NCBI GenBank assembly: GCA_030388825.1
Contig: CP128835.1
Coordinates: 1,730,001-1,794,000 of the forward strand
DNA from: Rossellomorea sp. AcN35-11
GTDB taxonomy: Bacteria > Bacillota > Bacilli > Bacillales > Bacillaceae_B
Direction: 5' to 3'
DNA: 64,000 nt
Part shown: positions 1-9,268 of the stretch, one piece after another
Position numbering within the stretch: position 1 is the stretch's first letter
Layout of the letters: each line of letters starts with the position of its first letter
Notes under the pieces: model-generated
The model's database searches: none
What the model was told of the DNA's origin: nothing
The model's input: only the letters and a program-made list of their open reading frames with translations
Translations under genes and position numbers: made by a program

Positions 1-531
1 GATATCGCCGAAGAAGTGAAGAACACGGAAGGCGATATTGTTTCATTTAAATACAATACGCAGACCATCAACCGGGTCCAGGCAGAAATCACAAACTTAG
101 TACAGCAGAACCTTCAAGAAGCGGAGGAAGGGAATTTAGAGAACTTGGAATTCATCACTGAAGTAGAGATTGATGAGGGGGAATCCAAGCAAACGAAAGG
201 GATCACTTATTCGGTGCCTCTAGGTCAGGCGACGAACAACGTGTTACTCGGTAACCTGGGACCAAAAGTGCCCATCCGCTTTCATTCGATCGGGGATGTA
301 CGCTCTGATATTAAAACGACCGTAGAACAGTTCGGAATTAACAATGCCGTCGTAAAGGTTTTTGTAGAGCTTGAAGTCAATGTTCAAATCATTATCCCGT
401 TTGCCACGAAAACGGAAACTATAAAACAGGATATCCTGGTTGCCATGGGTACCGTTCACCTGGATGTACCACAGTTTTATAACAATGGAGGAGGGGAATC
501 CAGCCCGTCCATTGAAATTCCCACAAATTAG
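1..531 (+). CDS. yunB: Sporulation protein YunB, 5'-truncated by window edge
   Basis: The open frame runs in from base 1 and stops at the TAG at 529-531. The GTG at 16 is only an internal codon. The visible 176 residues match the C-terminal part of YunB, a membrane-associated sporulation protein of about 250 residues in B. subtilis, where it belongs to the mother-cell SigE regulon. The N-terminal membrane anchor lies outside the window. The call rests on resemblance (for example the GNLGPKVPIRFHSIGDV stretch) and on synteny with lytH and lipA. The biochemical role in the family is not known. Confidence 0.85.
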   Translation, partial: DIAEEVKNTEGDIVSFKYNTQTINRVQAEITNLVQQNLQEAEEGNLENLEFITEVEIDEGESKQTKGITYSVPLGQATNNVLLGNLGPKVPIRFHSIGDVRSDIKTTVEQFGINNAVVKVFVELEVNVQIIIPFATKTETIKQDILVAMGTVHLDVPQFYNNGGGESSPSIEIPTN

Positions 532-617
532 TTATGAATAAAAAGTTGTCAAAAGAATGATAGTTTGTTATATTAATAAAGAAAATTTTATAACACACCA
601 CATCATCAGTCCGATGG

Positions 618-788
618 GGTAGAGGTGCAGGGTTCAAGAGTAAGCTGTTTGAGGATGACAACGAAGAGAACAGCCGGAAGGGAACTTATGCCGAAGTAAA
701 TAAGCAGGTCAATTGTTTATTTGCTGGGGTTATCTTGAAGAAGGATAACACTGTCATTATAGGGGTATCTCTATAATGGGGAGCTACA
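618..788 (+). promoter_or_regulatory. Lysine riboswitch (L box) aptamer
   Basis: The region contains the L-box landmarks in order: GTAGAGGTGC at the 5' side, TTCAAGAGTAAG, GGAAGGGAACTTATGCCGAAG, a hairpin AAATAAGC...TTATTTGCTGG, and a closing GGGGAGCTAC that pairs with the 5' GTAG. This parallels the B. subtilis lysC leader almost motif for motif. A terminator follows at 819-855 and then the ribosome-binding site of an NhaC-type transporter. Expected behaviour is that lysine binding favours termination, so the transporter is made when lysine is scarce. Confidence 0.93.
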
Positions 789-818
789 GATCGTGATGGA
801 GCACTTACGTTACTAACA

Positions 819-855
819 AAGGTAATGATAGTTTCTCTATCGTTGCCTTTTTTTA
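819..855 (+). terminator. Riboswitch-controlled intrinsic terminator
   Basis: GGTAATGATAG and CTATCGTTGCC form an 11-bp stem with G-U pairs and a TTTCT loop, followed by seven T. It sits between the L-box aptamer and the transporter start, as expected for the expression platform. Confidence 0.88.
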
Positions 856-908
856 TTATCCTCTGTCATGCTACATGGTTCCCCCCTATCAATTAGGAGG
901 AGGACATT

Positions 909-2473
909 ATGGAAAACACGATTTACTCACTTTTACCACCCCTTTTAGCCATTCTTATGGTTATTCTCACAAGACGGGTTCTACTTTCACTTGGAGTAGG
1001 AATCGTTGCATCTGCCTTACTGTTAGCAGATTTCTCAATGACCAAAACATTCAGCTTTATGTGGGACGCCTTCAAAGGCATCTTTGTCTCAGATGGAGCG
1101 CTTAACACCTGGAATGTCTATATCATTTTCTTCTTACTCATTCTGGGTATCATCACAGCATTTGTTAATATTTCAGGCGGTAGCCGCGCCTTCGGTGAAT
1201 GGGCGATGAAACGTGTGAAAACACGTAAAGGTGCACAGCTCCTTTGCTGCAGTCTTAGGTATCATAATTTTTATTGATGATTATTTCAATGCCCTTGCTG
1301 TAGGACAGGTATCAAGACCCATTACGGATCGTCATAAGATTTCACGTGCAAAGCTTGCTTACATCATTGACTCGACATCTGCACCGATCTGTGTCGTTTC
1401 GCCGATCTCAAGTTGGGGAGCGTACATTATCGGGATCATCGGTTCGATTCTTGCTGCGCACAGTATTACAGAATACACAGCATTTTCAGCATTCCTTCAA
1501 ATGATTCCAATGAACCTTTATGTCTGGGCTGCCATTCTGCTTGTGATCATGGTCGCTGCTAAAGGCTTGGATTTTGGGAAAATGAAAGAACATGAAATAA
1601 GAGCCCTTCAAACAGGTGCCCTTTACGACCCTGAAAAAGAAATACCTGGTGAATTGAAAAATGATTTGCCTGTCAGTTCAAAAGGAACGGTTGGAGATCT
1701 TGTCTGGCCAATCGCAGCCCTTGTAATCGGTACAATCGGAATGATGCTCTGGACAGGGTATCAAGCGGTAGGTTCGTTCGATATTCTTCCGGTCTTTGAG
1801 AATACAGATGTAACGAAATCATTGTTATACGGCGGTTTATTCGGCCTTGTGGTTGCCCTCATTTTCTTCATTCGTCAAGTAAGTTTGAAAGGGATTGAAA
1901 GCAGTGCAGTTGGTGTAGCAGTAGTGGAGGGAATCAAATCCATGCTTCCTGCGGTTTACATCCTTATATTTGCTTGGACGATCGTCACATTGATCGATCA
2001 ATTGCAAACAGGTACGTATCTGGCTGGCCTTGTGGAGAAATCGAACTTACCTATGGGAGCACTTCCCCGTCATCTTATTCCTGGTAGCCGGCATCATGGC
2101 CTTCTCTACAGGAACTTCATGGGGATCATTTGGTATTTTACTGCCCATCGCAGGGGAAATCGCTGCAGCAACAGATGTAACGATACTACTGCCTGCCATG
2201 GCAGCCGTATTAGCCGGATCTGTATTAGGGGATCATTGTTCACCGATCTCAGATACAACGATCCTTTCCTCTACAGGAGCAGGAAGCAACCATATCGATC
2301 ACGTTCTCACACAGCTTCCATATGCACTGATCGGTGCTGCAGCCGCGTCGATTGGATACCTTGTATTGGGATTCACCGGAAGCACACTATTTGGATTGGG
2401 AGTCGTAATCATTCTCATCGTGGCATTCGGTTTACTGTTTGGTGAAAAAGCAAAACCTTCTGTAACAGAATAA
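909..2473 (+). pseudogene. NhaC-family transporter, probable lysine importer; two frameshifts
   Basis: Three overlapping frames (909-1277, 1231-2445, 2030-2473) together give one NhaC-type Na+-coupled antiporter/amino-acid transporter of about 520 residues. Conserved family stretches lie across the joints: IIIFIDDYFNALAVG after the first, FSTGTSWGSFG and GDHCSPISDTT after the second. Each joint needs one base removed, the first in the TTT at 1243-1245 and the second in the CCCC at 2065-2068. Start ATG 909 follows AGGAGGAGG. NhaC-type proteins under L boxes have been proposed as lysine transporters (called LysW in comparative work, as I recall), and the riboswitch here supports that substrate. 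Two homopolymer insertions suggest sequencing error rather than true decay. Confidence 0.82.
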
Positions 2474-2483
2474 AGAAATGAAG

Positions 2484-2521
2484 AAAGAACCAGGGGGCTA
2501 TGAGCTTCTGGTTCTTTTTGA
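2484..2521 (+). terminator. Intrinsic terminator after NhaC-type gene
   Basis: AAGAACCAG pairs with CTGGTTCTT around a 14-base loop, followed by T residues, 10 bases after the transporter stop. Confidence 0.8.
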
Positions 2522-2826
2522 CGATGCGGGTATTGCGTTTCATTGAAGCAGTGGATGAAAAGGCCGGCAGGCTCACCGAAAGGAGAGAGGATCCATGTTA
2601 CTCCTTTTCAATCTTTTGCATCATTAATCCTTCAGATTTCGACAAAATCCTATAGTGATATAGTACCTGCTCACCCAAAAAAAGAAATCTCCCTGTAAGT
2701 TTAAAAAATAGCTTTGACAATTGTCCCAGAACTAGCTATACTGACTTTAGATTATAAATAATCTGAAAATATAAAAATTTCAAATACCTTTATATGGTAG
2801 TTGAAAAGAACTAGGGGGGACCAATT
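2522..2826. other. Intergenic region with promoter for NSS transporter
   Basis: About 300 bases without a convincing gene. The only clear feature is the promoter at 2714-2742. The rest shows no ORF with a good ribosome-binding site. Confidence 0.5.
2714..2742 (+). promoter_or_regulatory. SigA-type promoter of NSS transporter operon
   Basis: TTGACA (2714-2719), exactly 17 bases, then TATACT (2737-2742). It lies 85 bases upstream of the transporter start and in the right orientation. Confidence 0.7.
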
Positions 2827-4353
2827 ATGGAGAATCGTGCCCAGTTTGGAACACGAGCAGGATTTATTCTGGCTGCTGTCGGGTCAGCAATCGGTTTGGG
2901 TAACATTTGGCGTTTTCCGGCAGTAGCATATGAAAATGGTGGAGGAGCCTTCTTTATTCCTTATTTATTCGCTCTTCTAACAGCAGGTATTCCATTGTTA
3001 GTGCTGGAGTTTACATTAGGTCACAAGTACCGTGGATCTGCACCGCTATCTTATTTCCGACTTAACAGGAAATCTGAGTGGCTTGGCTGGTGGCAGGTAT
3101 TGATAGCATTCGTCATCTCCACTTATTATGCCGTCATTATCGCGTGGGCCATGTCCTACAGTGTGTTTTCTTTCAATTTAGGTTGGGGGAAGGATACAGA
3201 GTCCTTCTTATTCAACGATTATTTAAAGCTTACTGTTGATCCCGGTCAAACAGGAAGCATCGTTCCAGGAGTATTCATTCCTCTTGTGTTGGTATGGTTA
3301 ATCACTTTAGGGATCCTTTTCAAAGGTGTTAAAAAAGGTATTGAAGTAGCGAATAAGATCTTTATTCCGGCACTCGTTATTTTATTCTTAATTATTGTTG
3401 TTCGCGCTTTAACTTTACCAGGTGCATTTGATGGTTTAGACGCTTTCTTCAAACCGGATTTCAGCAAAATAGCTGACCCTGGTGTTTGGGTAGCGGCTTA
3501 TGGACAGATTTTCTTCAGTTTATCCATCGCGTTTGCGATTATGATTACGTATTCAAGTTACCTTCCGAAGAAATCGGATATAACAAACAATGCGTTCATC
3601 ACAGGTTTCAGTAACTCTGGGTTTGAATTACTGGCAGGAATCGGAGTATTTGCTGCTTTAGGTTTCATGGCTCAATCTCAGGGTGTAGGAGTACAGGAAG
3701 TAGTAAGCGGTGGAGTGGGGCTCGCGTTTGTGGTATTCCCGCAAATCATTAATGAATTCCCTGCCCTTAACGGATTATTCGGATTCTTGTTCTTCGCTTC
3801 CCTTGTGCTGGCTGGATTATCATCACTCATCTCGATTACAGAGACGTATGTAGCAGGGGTTTCTGAGAAGTTCGGAATTTCCCGTACGAAAGCGGTTCTA
3901 TTCGGTGGAGGACTTTCTGCCATCATCTCCATCTTGTTCGCTACACAAGGCGGGTTACTATTCCTTGACGTAGCAGATTACTTTATCAACCAGTTCGGTA
4001 TTGCATTCGTTGGATTGATTGAAGTTGTAGCGATTGCCTGGTTCCTGCGCAAGTTAGGCACTTTCCAATCTCACGCTAATGGAATGTCGGATATTCAGCT
4101 TGGTTCGTGGTGGAAAATATGCTTGGGTGTCATCACGCCAATCGTTCTTGGCTGGATGATGTTCGGTTTATTCAAAATGAATCTTCTTAAAGAATTTGAA
4201 ACGGAAACTGGGAACTACGGCGGTTACTCAGATGCCTTCATTCTTTACAGTGGTTGGTTCGTAGCCGGATTCGCAATCCTTGCGGGAGTTGCCTTCTCAT
4301 TTAAACGTTGGCACGCGAAAACGGAAGCTGAGAGCTATAAGGAGGTAAGCTAA
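2827..4353 (+). CDS. Na+-dependent methionine/alanine transporter large subunit (NSS family)
   Basis: A 508-residue neurotransmitter:sodium symporter with about twelve membrane segments. The TM1 signature GSAIGLGNIWRFP (residues about 19-31) forms the unwound Na+/substrate site in this family. Start ATG 2827 follows AACTAGGGGGG. The last codons (ATA AGG AGG TAA) double as the ribosome-binding site of a 35-residue gene of the MetS small-subunit type starting two bases after the stop. That pairing is typical of MetPS-type methionine/alanine importers. The large subunit is certain by family; the exact substrate is inferred from the small partner. Confidence 0.88.
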   Translation: MENRAQFGTRAGFILAAVGSAIGLGNIWRFPAVAYENGGGAFFIPYLFALLTAGIPLLVLEFTLGHKYRGSAPLSYFRLNRKSEWLGWWQVLIAFVISTYYAVIIAWAMSYSVFSFNLGWGKDTESFLFNDYLKLTVDPGQTGSIVPGVFIPLVLVWLITLGILFKGVKKGIEVANKIFIPALVILFLIIVVRALTLPGAFDGLDAFFKPDFSKIADPGVWVAAYGQIFFSLSIAFAIMITYSSYLPKKSDITNNAFITGFSNSGFELLAGIGVFAALGFMAQSQGVGVQEVVSGGVGLAFVVFPQIINEFPALNGLFGFLFFASLVLAGLSSLISITETYVAGVSEKFGISRTKAVLFGGGLSAIISILFATQGGLLFLDVADYFINQFGIAFVGLIEVVAIAWFLRKLGTFQSHANGMSDIQLGSWWKICLGVITPIVLGWMMFGLFKMNLLKEFETETGNYGGYSDAFILYSGWFVAGFAILAGVAFSFKRWHAKTEAESYKEVS

Positions 4354-4354
4354 C

Positions 4355-4462
4355 ATGACGGGTAGTGCGATTGTAATGATGGTTGTTGGAATGGTCATTA
4401 TCTGGGGAGGATTGGCAGCTAGTATCATGAATGCTGTTTCCAAATCCAAAAATCAAGGGTAA
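4355..4462 (+). CDS. metS: MetS-like small subunit of NSS transporter (35 aa)
   Basis: ATG 4355 to TAA 4462 encodes 35 residues: a single membrane helix (IVMMVVGMVIIWGGLAASI) followed by a short basic tail ending SKSKNQG. It lies two bases after the NSS gene and uses a perfect AAGGAGGT within that gene's last codons, so it is translationally coupled. This matches the MetS family (small subunit of methionine and alanine importers, known from Corynebacterium MetPS). It is below usual gene-calling length limits. Confidence 0.85.
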   Translation: MTGSAIVMMVVGMVIIWGGLAASIMNAVSKSKNQG

Positions 4463-4474
4463 AAGATAAAGGTG

Positions 4475-4510
4475 AAGCAGACGATGGGTACCCCATTGTC
4501 TGCTTTTTTA
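4475..4510 (+). terminator. Intrinsic terminator, NSS operon / lytH convergent
   Basis: AAGCAGACGATGGG and CCCCATTGTCTGCTT form a long stem with a two-base loop and a T6 tract. On the other strand it could also end lytH. Confidence 0.88.
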
Positions 4511-5506
4511 ACGTTTTTTGTTTTTATTCCTGTCCTGACGTTCCCACATCTTCAAATGTGGGTAAGGATCAAAGGACCATTCCGTCAATCCATTATCCTT
4601 ATACATACCGTAATGTAAATGTGGAGGGAACTTTCCTGATGTTCCTGGAGGTCCATATCCAGAGCTTCCAACCCCGCCGATCACCATTCCAGGCTCAACC
4701 ACTTGACCTACATGAAGATCTTTAGAGAAACCACTGAGGTGGGCAAAATAATGATACGTATTATTAATGTCACGTATCCCTATACGCCATCCCCCATACC
4801 GGTTCCACCCTTTCATCTCAATGATCCCATAAGATGTCGCCCTGACAGGGACACCGTAATCTGCAAAAAGGTCAGTCCCTTCATGAATGCGTCTTCCTCC
4901 CCAACCTCGGGCATCGCCCCATGTGTTCTTGTAGCTGTAATTAAATCTGAGGGGAAGGGGGAAGGCTTTCTGGTTCAAGTGGATCGTTCCGTACTGCTTA
5001 TAGATTTTTGCATTTCCCATAATGATACTGACCGTTTTATCACGTTTGTAATAGTCCCACAGGGCCAGCTTGAAATGATCCCGGTCAATTCCGTAGCGCA
5101 GTATATAATCGGTCAAAGCAGCCAAAATATCTTCGTCACTTTCTAGGCTTGCTTTTCCGTCAAAGTCCCCATCACGGCCAATCCCATGAAAGAACGCAAT
5201 GGTTTTAGGATTGTCATCGTCCCGGTCAGGGTTTAAAGGACCCACCCACTTTTCAGGTTCCATATAAATGGATATAAGAGAAGAGGGCTTTTCCCTGTCT
5301 TTACGGGCAAATCGAAGACTTCGTTCATACTGATCGACAGCTGCCAGATAGTACCAGGGAATTTGAGTGAGAGCCTCACTTTTCTGGAATAATTCCATCC
5401 TCTTTGTGTGGATTTGATCGTCTGTTAATTTTTCCTCTGCGAAAGTTTGACAGGGACTGATGAACAGGCATAAAGCCACAAGGGGTAAGACCAATCGTTT
5501 GTACAA
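4508..5506 (-). CDS. lytH: LytH, sporulation L-Ala-D-Glu peptidase (M23 family)
   Basis: A 332-residue exported M23 metallopeptidase. Residues 1-23 form a signal peptide ending near TFAEE. The Zn site is visible as HEGTD (about residue 209) and HLH (about 299). In B. subtilis LytH is made in the mother cell under SigK and trims peptide side chains to single L-Ala in the spore cortex. The length matches the B. subtilis protein (326). Start follows GGAGGGA. The long N-terminal half before the M23 fold is also typical of LytH. It is divergent from lipA, as in B. subtilis. Confidence 0.92.
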   Translation of the reverse strand: MYKRLVLPLVALCLFISPCQTFAEEKLTDDQIHTKRMELFQKSEALTQIPWYYLAAVDQYERSLRFARKDREKPSSLISIYMEPEKWVGPLNPDRDDDNPKTIAFFHGIGRDGDFDGKASLESDEDILAALTDYILRYGIDRDHFKLALWDYYKRDKTVSIIMGNAKIYKQYGTIHLNQKAFPLPLRFNYSYKNTWGDARGWGGRRIHEGTDLFADYGVPVRATSYGIIEMKGWNRYGGWRIGIRDINNTYHYFAHLSGFSKDLHVGQVVEPGMVIGGVGSSGYGPPGTSGKFPPHLHYGMYKDNGLTEWSFDPYPHLKMWERQDRNKNKKR

Positions 5507-5734
5507 AATAATCCCTCCATTTTTAGGGGCCTACTTCTAGTTTGTATCTTTCATCTGGATTCATAATCATCAATAAATGGTAATAGGGTATCACATGCTT
5601 GTTTTCACATTTTTAGTATGATAAAGTGACAAAAGAAGTATATTGATGATGGCTTTTTTTACATAAGATGAACGATCTGGAAAGCGTTTCACTCTTTGCC
5701 TAAGTCAGAATTATTAGGATTGGAGATGAGGGGT

Positions 5735-6652
5735 ATGAGCAAGAAAGATGAACATATTCGTAAACCGGATTGGCTTAAAATTAAGCTGAATACGAACGAT
5801 AATTATATGGGCTTGAAGAAAATGATGCGTGAAAACAACCTTCATACTGTATGTGAAGAGGCTCGCTGCCCTAATATACATGAGTGCTGGGGAACTAGAA
5901 GAACAGCAACCTTCATGATTCTGGGAGATATTTGTACAAGAGCATGCCGTTTCTGTGCAGTGAAAACAGGCCTTCCGACTGAATTGGATCTGAAAGAACC
6001 AGAACGCGTTGCGGATTCTGTGCAATTAATGAATTTGAAGCATGTAGTGATTACAGCTGTTGCCCGTGATGACCTGAAAGATGGTGGGTCACAAGTCTTC
6101 GCTGAAACGGTTCGTGCCATTCGCCGTAAAAGTCCATTCACTTCAATTGAAGTTTTACCTTCTGATATGGGTGGAGTTTTTGACAATATTAAAACATTGA
6201 TGGATGCAAAGCCTGACATCATGAATTACAACGTAGAAACGGTTCGCCGTCTGACTCCAAGAGTTCGTGCCCGTGCAACGTATGACCGTACATTGGAATT
6301 CCTTCGTCGCGCGAAAGAATTGAATCCAGATATCCCTACAAAATCCAGCATCATGGTCGGTCTTGGGGAAACGAAAGAAGAAATTCTTGAAACAATGGAT
6401 GACCTGCGTGCCAATCACGTTGATATCGTAACTTTGGGTCAATATCTTCAGCCTTCGAAAAAGCACTTGAAGGTACAGAAATATTATCACCCGGATGAGT
6501 TTGCTGAACTTCGTGAAGCAGCAATGGAAAAAGGCTTCAGTCACTGTGAAGCAGGTCCGCTTGTTCGTTCTTCATACCATGCAGATGAGCAGGTTAACGC
6601 AGCGGCGAAAGCAAGACAGGCTGCCGGCGAGGAAAAAGTTCAAAACGCATAA
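5735..6652 (+). CDS. lipA: Lipoyl synthase LipA
   Basis: A radical-SAM enzyme that inserts two sulfurs into octanoyl groups on lipoyl-dependent E2/GcvH proteins. Both Fe-S clusters are intact: CX4CX5C ([12 protein letters not shown], auxiliary cluster) and CX3CX2C ([11 protein letters not shown] cluster). The C-terminal RSSYHADEQ also matches the family. I chose ATG 5735, preceded by GGAGATGAGG, giving 305 residues beginning [13 protein letters not shown] like B. subtilis LipA. The frame stays open 13 codons upstream but has no better ribosome-binding site there. Confidence 0.97.
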   Translation: MSKKDEHIRKPDWLKIKLNTNDNYMGLKKMMRENNLHTVCEEARCPNIHECWGTRRTATFMILGDICTRACRFCAVKTGLPTELDLKEPERVADSVQLMNLKHVVITAVARDDLKDGGSQVFAETVRAIRRKSPFTSIEVLPSDMGGVFDNIKTLMDAKPDIMNYNVETVRRLTPRVRARATYDRTLEFLRRAKELNPDIPTKSSIMVGLGETKEEILETMDDLRANHVDIVTLGQYLQPSKKHLKVQKYYHPDEFAELREAAMEKGFSHCEAGPLVRSSYHADEQVNAAAKARQAAGEEKVQNA

Positions 6653-6664
6653 TTGAAACATAGT

Positions 6665-6711
6665 AAAGGACTGACTTGAAGGAGAATATCTCTTACAGTC
6701 AGTCCTTTTTG
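6665..6711 (+). terminator. Terminator of lipA
   Basis: AAAGGACTGACT pairs with AGTCAGTCCTTTTT over a 20-base loop region, between convergent lipA and yutC. Confidence 0.8.
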
Positions 6712-6732
6712 CAGCAAGTGTCATTTGATTTC

Positions 6733-7464
6733 TTAATCCATCATCTTCTGTGTGTCTGTATGGTCATACCGTTTTTGACGATCTCTGTTGATTTTATGGA
6801 CATCGTCATCTTGCATTTCGTATTTTTCAGATGTCATTTCCCCATTGGGATTTTCACCTGCATCAACATTTCTTCCTTGAGGAGAATCCTGGAGCATAAG
6901 GTTGATGGTATCATCAATTGCTGTGTTGACGTTACGGCTGTCTGAATCCATTTTGGCCAGGTTTTCTACATTCCGCATTAAGCTTTTGTCATCGGTTACA
7001 TAGACATGATACCAACGGGGAATGACAGACATGGCTGTTTTCTTGACTTGGTCGGCTACCTCAAAGCGGCCGTCTTTGTCCTTTTTGTCTGTTATATAGG
7101 AAACAAGCACCTCTTCGTCGGTGACCAGAGTAGAGCAATCCTTTACGTCAGGAAGTGCGACGCTCATCTTACTGATGGTATCGGCTACTTGTTCACGGTT
7201 GATGCTGTACATATCATTAGTGGGCATTTGCCCGCCGGTAGGACTCTTCTGCTGACGGACATAACCGAAGTCTTCACCGCGGTGAGCTCCTTTTTTCGTC
7301 CAGCTGTTTTCGTTATAAAGATCTTCCCGGTCATTGACATTGATGGTATTCCCATTATTGTGGAACATGTCTTCATTCGCCGTATCGATTCCATTACAAG
7401 CAGTTCCGATTAGCGAGATACTTAATACCGTCGTCCCTAGAATGAATTTATTCAACTTAAACAC
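6733..7464 (-). CDS. yutC: YhcN/YlaJ-family sporulation lipoprotein YutC
   Basis: A 243-residue lipoprotein: N-terminal hydrophobic segment and lipobox LIGTAC, with Cys23 as the lipidated residue. The central part (residues about 90-190) has the YhcN/YlaJ fold-type pattern of VADTISK...VLVSYITDKK...VIPRWYHVYVTDD. Proteins of this family occur in spores and germinating cells. It converges on lipA and diverges from yutD exactly as in B. subtilis. The C-terminus is acidic and Asn/Asp-rich. The molecular function is unknown. Confidence 0.85.
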   Translation of the reverse strand: MFKLNKFILGTTVLSISLIGTACNGIDTANEDMFHNNGNTINVNDREDLYNENSWTKKGAHRGEDFGYVRQQKSPTGGQMPTNDMYSINREQVADTISKMSVALPDVKDCSTLVTDEEVLVSYITDKKDKDGRFEVADQVKKTAMSVIPRWYHVYVTDDKSLMRNVENLAKMDSDSRNVNTAIDDTINLMLQDSPQGRNVDAGENPNGEMTSEKYEMQDDDVHKINRDRQKRYDHTDTQKMMD

Positions 7465-7557
7465 CCCCTATTTGATAGGGTGACCATCTCAATTGACAAT
7501 TTTTCATAGTAATTAATGGACAATCCGTTATAATTTAAGATAAGGAAATGAAAGTGG

Positions 7558-7842
7558 GTGGACGAGTTGATTTGTGTGCAGAATACATGCTACGAAATCG
7601 TTGAGGAATTCAGAGACGGATTCAACGAGGAAGCATTCAAGGAAAGATATAGCGATATCTTAAGCAAATACGATTATATTTTAGGTGATTGGGGTTACGG
7701 TCAACTGCGATTAAAGGGATTTTTCGATGATCATAATCAAAAATCTTCTTTTGACACAAAAGTCAGTACCCATAAAGATTATTTGTATGAGTATTGTAAT
7801 TTTGGATGCGCCTATTTTCTCGTGAAAAAAGTGAATAAATAA
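7558..7842 (+). CDS. yutD: YutD family protein
   Basis: About 94 residues of the YutD (DUF1027) family; the core YSDILSKYDYILGDWGYGQLRLKGFFDD is characteristic. The function is not established. Two starts are possible: GTG 7558, or TTG 7567, which would begin M-I-C like the B. subtilis protein and sits six bases after GGGTGG. I favour TTG 7567 slightly but give the longer frame. Its own terminator follows at 7851. Confidence 0.88.
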   Translation: MDELICVQNTCYEIVEEFRDGFNEEAFKERYSDILSKYDYILGDWGYGQLRLKGFFDDHNQKSSFDTKVSTHKDYLYEYCNFGCAYFLVKKVNK

Positions 7843-7850
7843 AAGGGAAA

Positions 7851-7880
7851 GGAACAAACCGTCCAGTTTGTTCCTTTTTA
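7851..7880 (+). terminator. Bidirectional terminator yutD / downstream minus gene
   Basis: A perfect 9-bp stem GGAACAAAC/GTTTGTTCC followed by T5, between convergent genes. Confidence 0.88.
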
Positions 7881-7886
7881 TTATGG

Positions 7887-8189
7887 CTACTTATTCTCAG
7901 TATACGGAGGTTCTTCATTTACATCTGGATCTGCATGGACTGGATGAGATCCCGGCTCCTGACGAGGGATGTCCTGATGAAGTGATTTATTTTCATAATT
8001 GAAGGCACTGTAATAACGCTGTCCTTCTTCCCAGGGAGTGCTTTTGTTCTCCACGGGAGTATGTTTTCCTCGTGGAGATCCGTACGGGCCTTCAGGAAGT
8101 GTTTCTGGAACGATAAAATTACGATACGTTTCAACATTGGAGAAGTCACTATAGATTTCTTCTTCTTTGTCTCGTGGTTTTTTACTCAT
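7887..8189 (-). CDS. Hypothetical hydrophilic cytosolic protein
   Basis: A 100-residue, strongly hydrophilic protein rich in Pro, Glu, Asn and His, with no membrane segment and low predicted globularity. The start is ATG 8189 (MSKKPRD), preceded by AAAGGTGGGAG at good spacing; the longer GTG reading starts inside that ribosome-binding site. Similar short proteins are found near yut genes in related Bacillaceae, but I know no function. Confidence 0.75.
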   Translation of the reverse strand: MSKKPRDKEEEIYSDFSNVETYRNFIVPETLPEGPYGSPRGKHTPVENKSTPWEEGQRYYSAFNYENKSLHQDIPRQEPGSHPVHADPDVNEEPPYTENK

Positions 8190-8265
8190 TTTATCTCCCA
8201 CCTTTCATACGTTTAGTATGTGAGAGTGGAATGGACTTCATTCTTTCCATTCCTCATGAAAGGGA

Positions 8266-8535
8266 CTATATAATGATTTCCCCTAAAAAGTCCCTTAATT
8301 CATCGGCTTCTTCTTCCGTGAGTTTAAATACACTTTCTACATAACCGGGTTCATCAAGATCATCTCTTCCGATGATGGCGAATCGACTTCCTTGCAGATC
8401 TAATACTAAAGATTTTCCATAATATCGATCTGTACGCGTAATAGCCAAATCGTAACGCTGATTCTCACCCATAAAACTGACAAACCGTGTTTTTGTATTT
8501 TCTGTATCATCATATAAATAAAATCGTTCACTCAT
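8266..8535 (-). CDS. DUF3055 family protein (SAV0927-like)
   Basis: An 89-residue acidic protein starting MSERFYLYDDTENTKTRFVSFMGE, the conserved opening of DUF3055 proteins of Firmicutes. No membrane segment or catalytic motif is visible. The upstream sequence carries GAGGAGGGTTATCAAC before ATG, a strong ribosome-binding site. It follows divergently from yutE. The function is unknown. Confidence 0.82.
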   Translation of the reverse strand: MSERFYLYDDTENTKTRFVSFMGENQRYDLAITRTDRYYGKSLVLDLQGSRFAIIGRDDLDEPGYVESVFKLTEEEADELRDFLGEIII

Positions 8536-8670
8536 GTTGATAACCCTCCTCTTTTCTGACTTATACCATCATAACAAACTGAAGTGAGATTTGCAGGATG
8601 TCCCTGTATGGCACGGATGAAATTATGTTAAAATAAAATGTGGAAATATCGTTCAGGGAGAGGTGGCACC

Positions 8671-9108
8671 ATGTATTTCGTAGACAGGGAAAAGATTGAA
8701 ACAATATTACTTTATATGGAACATCAGTTGAAAACCGTCAGTCAACGTGAACAATGGAACGGATCATTAGAAAGATTGGCATTGGAGCGGATCGCCCATA
8801 CGATCATCGAATCGATTCTCGATGTGGGGAATAGCATGATTGATGGATTCATCATGCGTGATCCGGGGAGCTATGAGGATATTATCGATATTCTTTTAGA
8901 TGAAAAAGTGATTGATGGGAAGATGAGTGAGGAGCTTAAGCTTCTTGTAGGCCAGCGGAAAATTCTCGTTCAGGAATATACGACTGTGAATCATGAATCA
9001 TTACATAGGTTGTTAAAAGATGTATTCCCAACGTTAGAGCAATTTCCGAATCAGATCCGGAGCTATCTCGAAAATGAGCTTGGACCTGTGTCGGCTTTTA
9101 AAAATTAA
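8671..9108 (+). CDS. yutE: YutE, DUF86 / HepT-like RNase-fold protein
   Basis: 145 residues, start ATG 8671 after GGGAGAGGTGG (an ATG at 8638 lacks a ribosome-binding site). All-helical DUF86 fold, the family of HepT toxins. The HepT active motif is R-X4-H-X-Y; here the corresponding stretch reads RKILVQEY, with Gln in place of His, and no MNT-type antitoxin gene is adjacent. It is therefore more likely a housekeeping YutE protein than an active HepT toxin. Synteny between lipA/yutD and yutF supports the name. Confidence 0.87.
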   Translation: MYFVDREKIETILLYMEHQLKTVSQREQWNGSLERLALERIAHTIIESILDVGNSMIDGFIMRDPGSYEDIIDILLDEKVIDGKMSEELKLLVGQRKILVQEYTTVNHESLHRLLKDVFPTLEQFPNQIRSYLENELGPVSAFKN

Positions 9109-9114
9109 CAAAAC

Positions 9115-9150
9115 ATGACAGCGCTTTCCGTAATTGGAAGCGTTTTGTTT
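9115..9150 (+). terminator. Probable terminator of yutE
   Basis: GCGCTTTCC and GGAAGCGTTTTG form an imperfect stem around GTAATT, followed by T5, just after the yutE stop. Confidence 0.6.
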
Positions 9151-9268
9151 TTAGGTCGAAAAACAGATGGAACCATCATGTTCTCCTCTAAAACAACTAG
9201 AGAAATAAGGGATAATATAAACTACATGGATTTAGGACATGCTAATGACAATCAACCGGAGGTACATA

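Noticed and set aside
1277..2473. Treating the NhaC-type gene as three separate genes
   Set aside because: All frames belong to one family in order; joints are homopolymer indels.
8671..9108. HepT toxin of a HEPN/MNT system (yutE)
   Set aside because: No adjacent MNT nucleotidyltransferase; RX4HXY motif has Gln for His; syntenic with housekeeping yutE.
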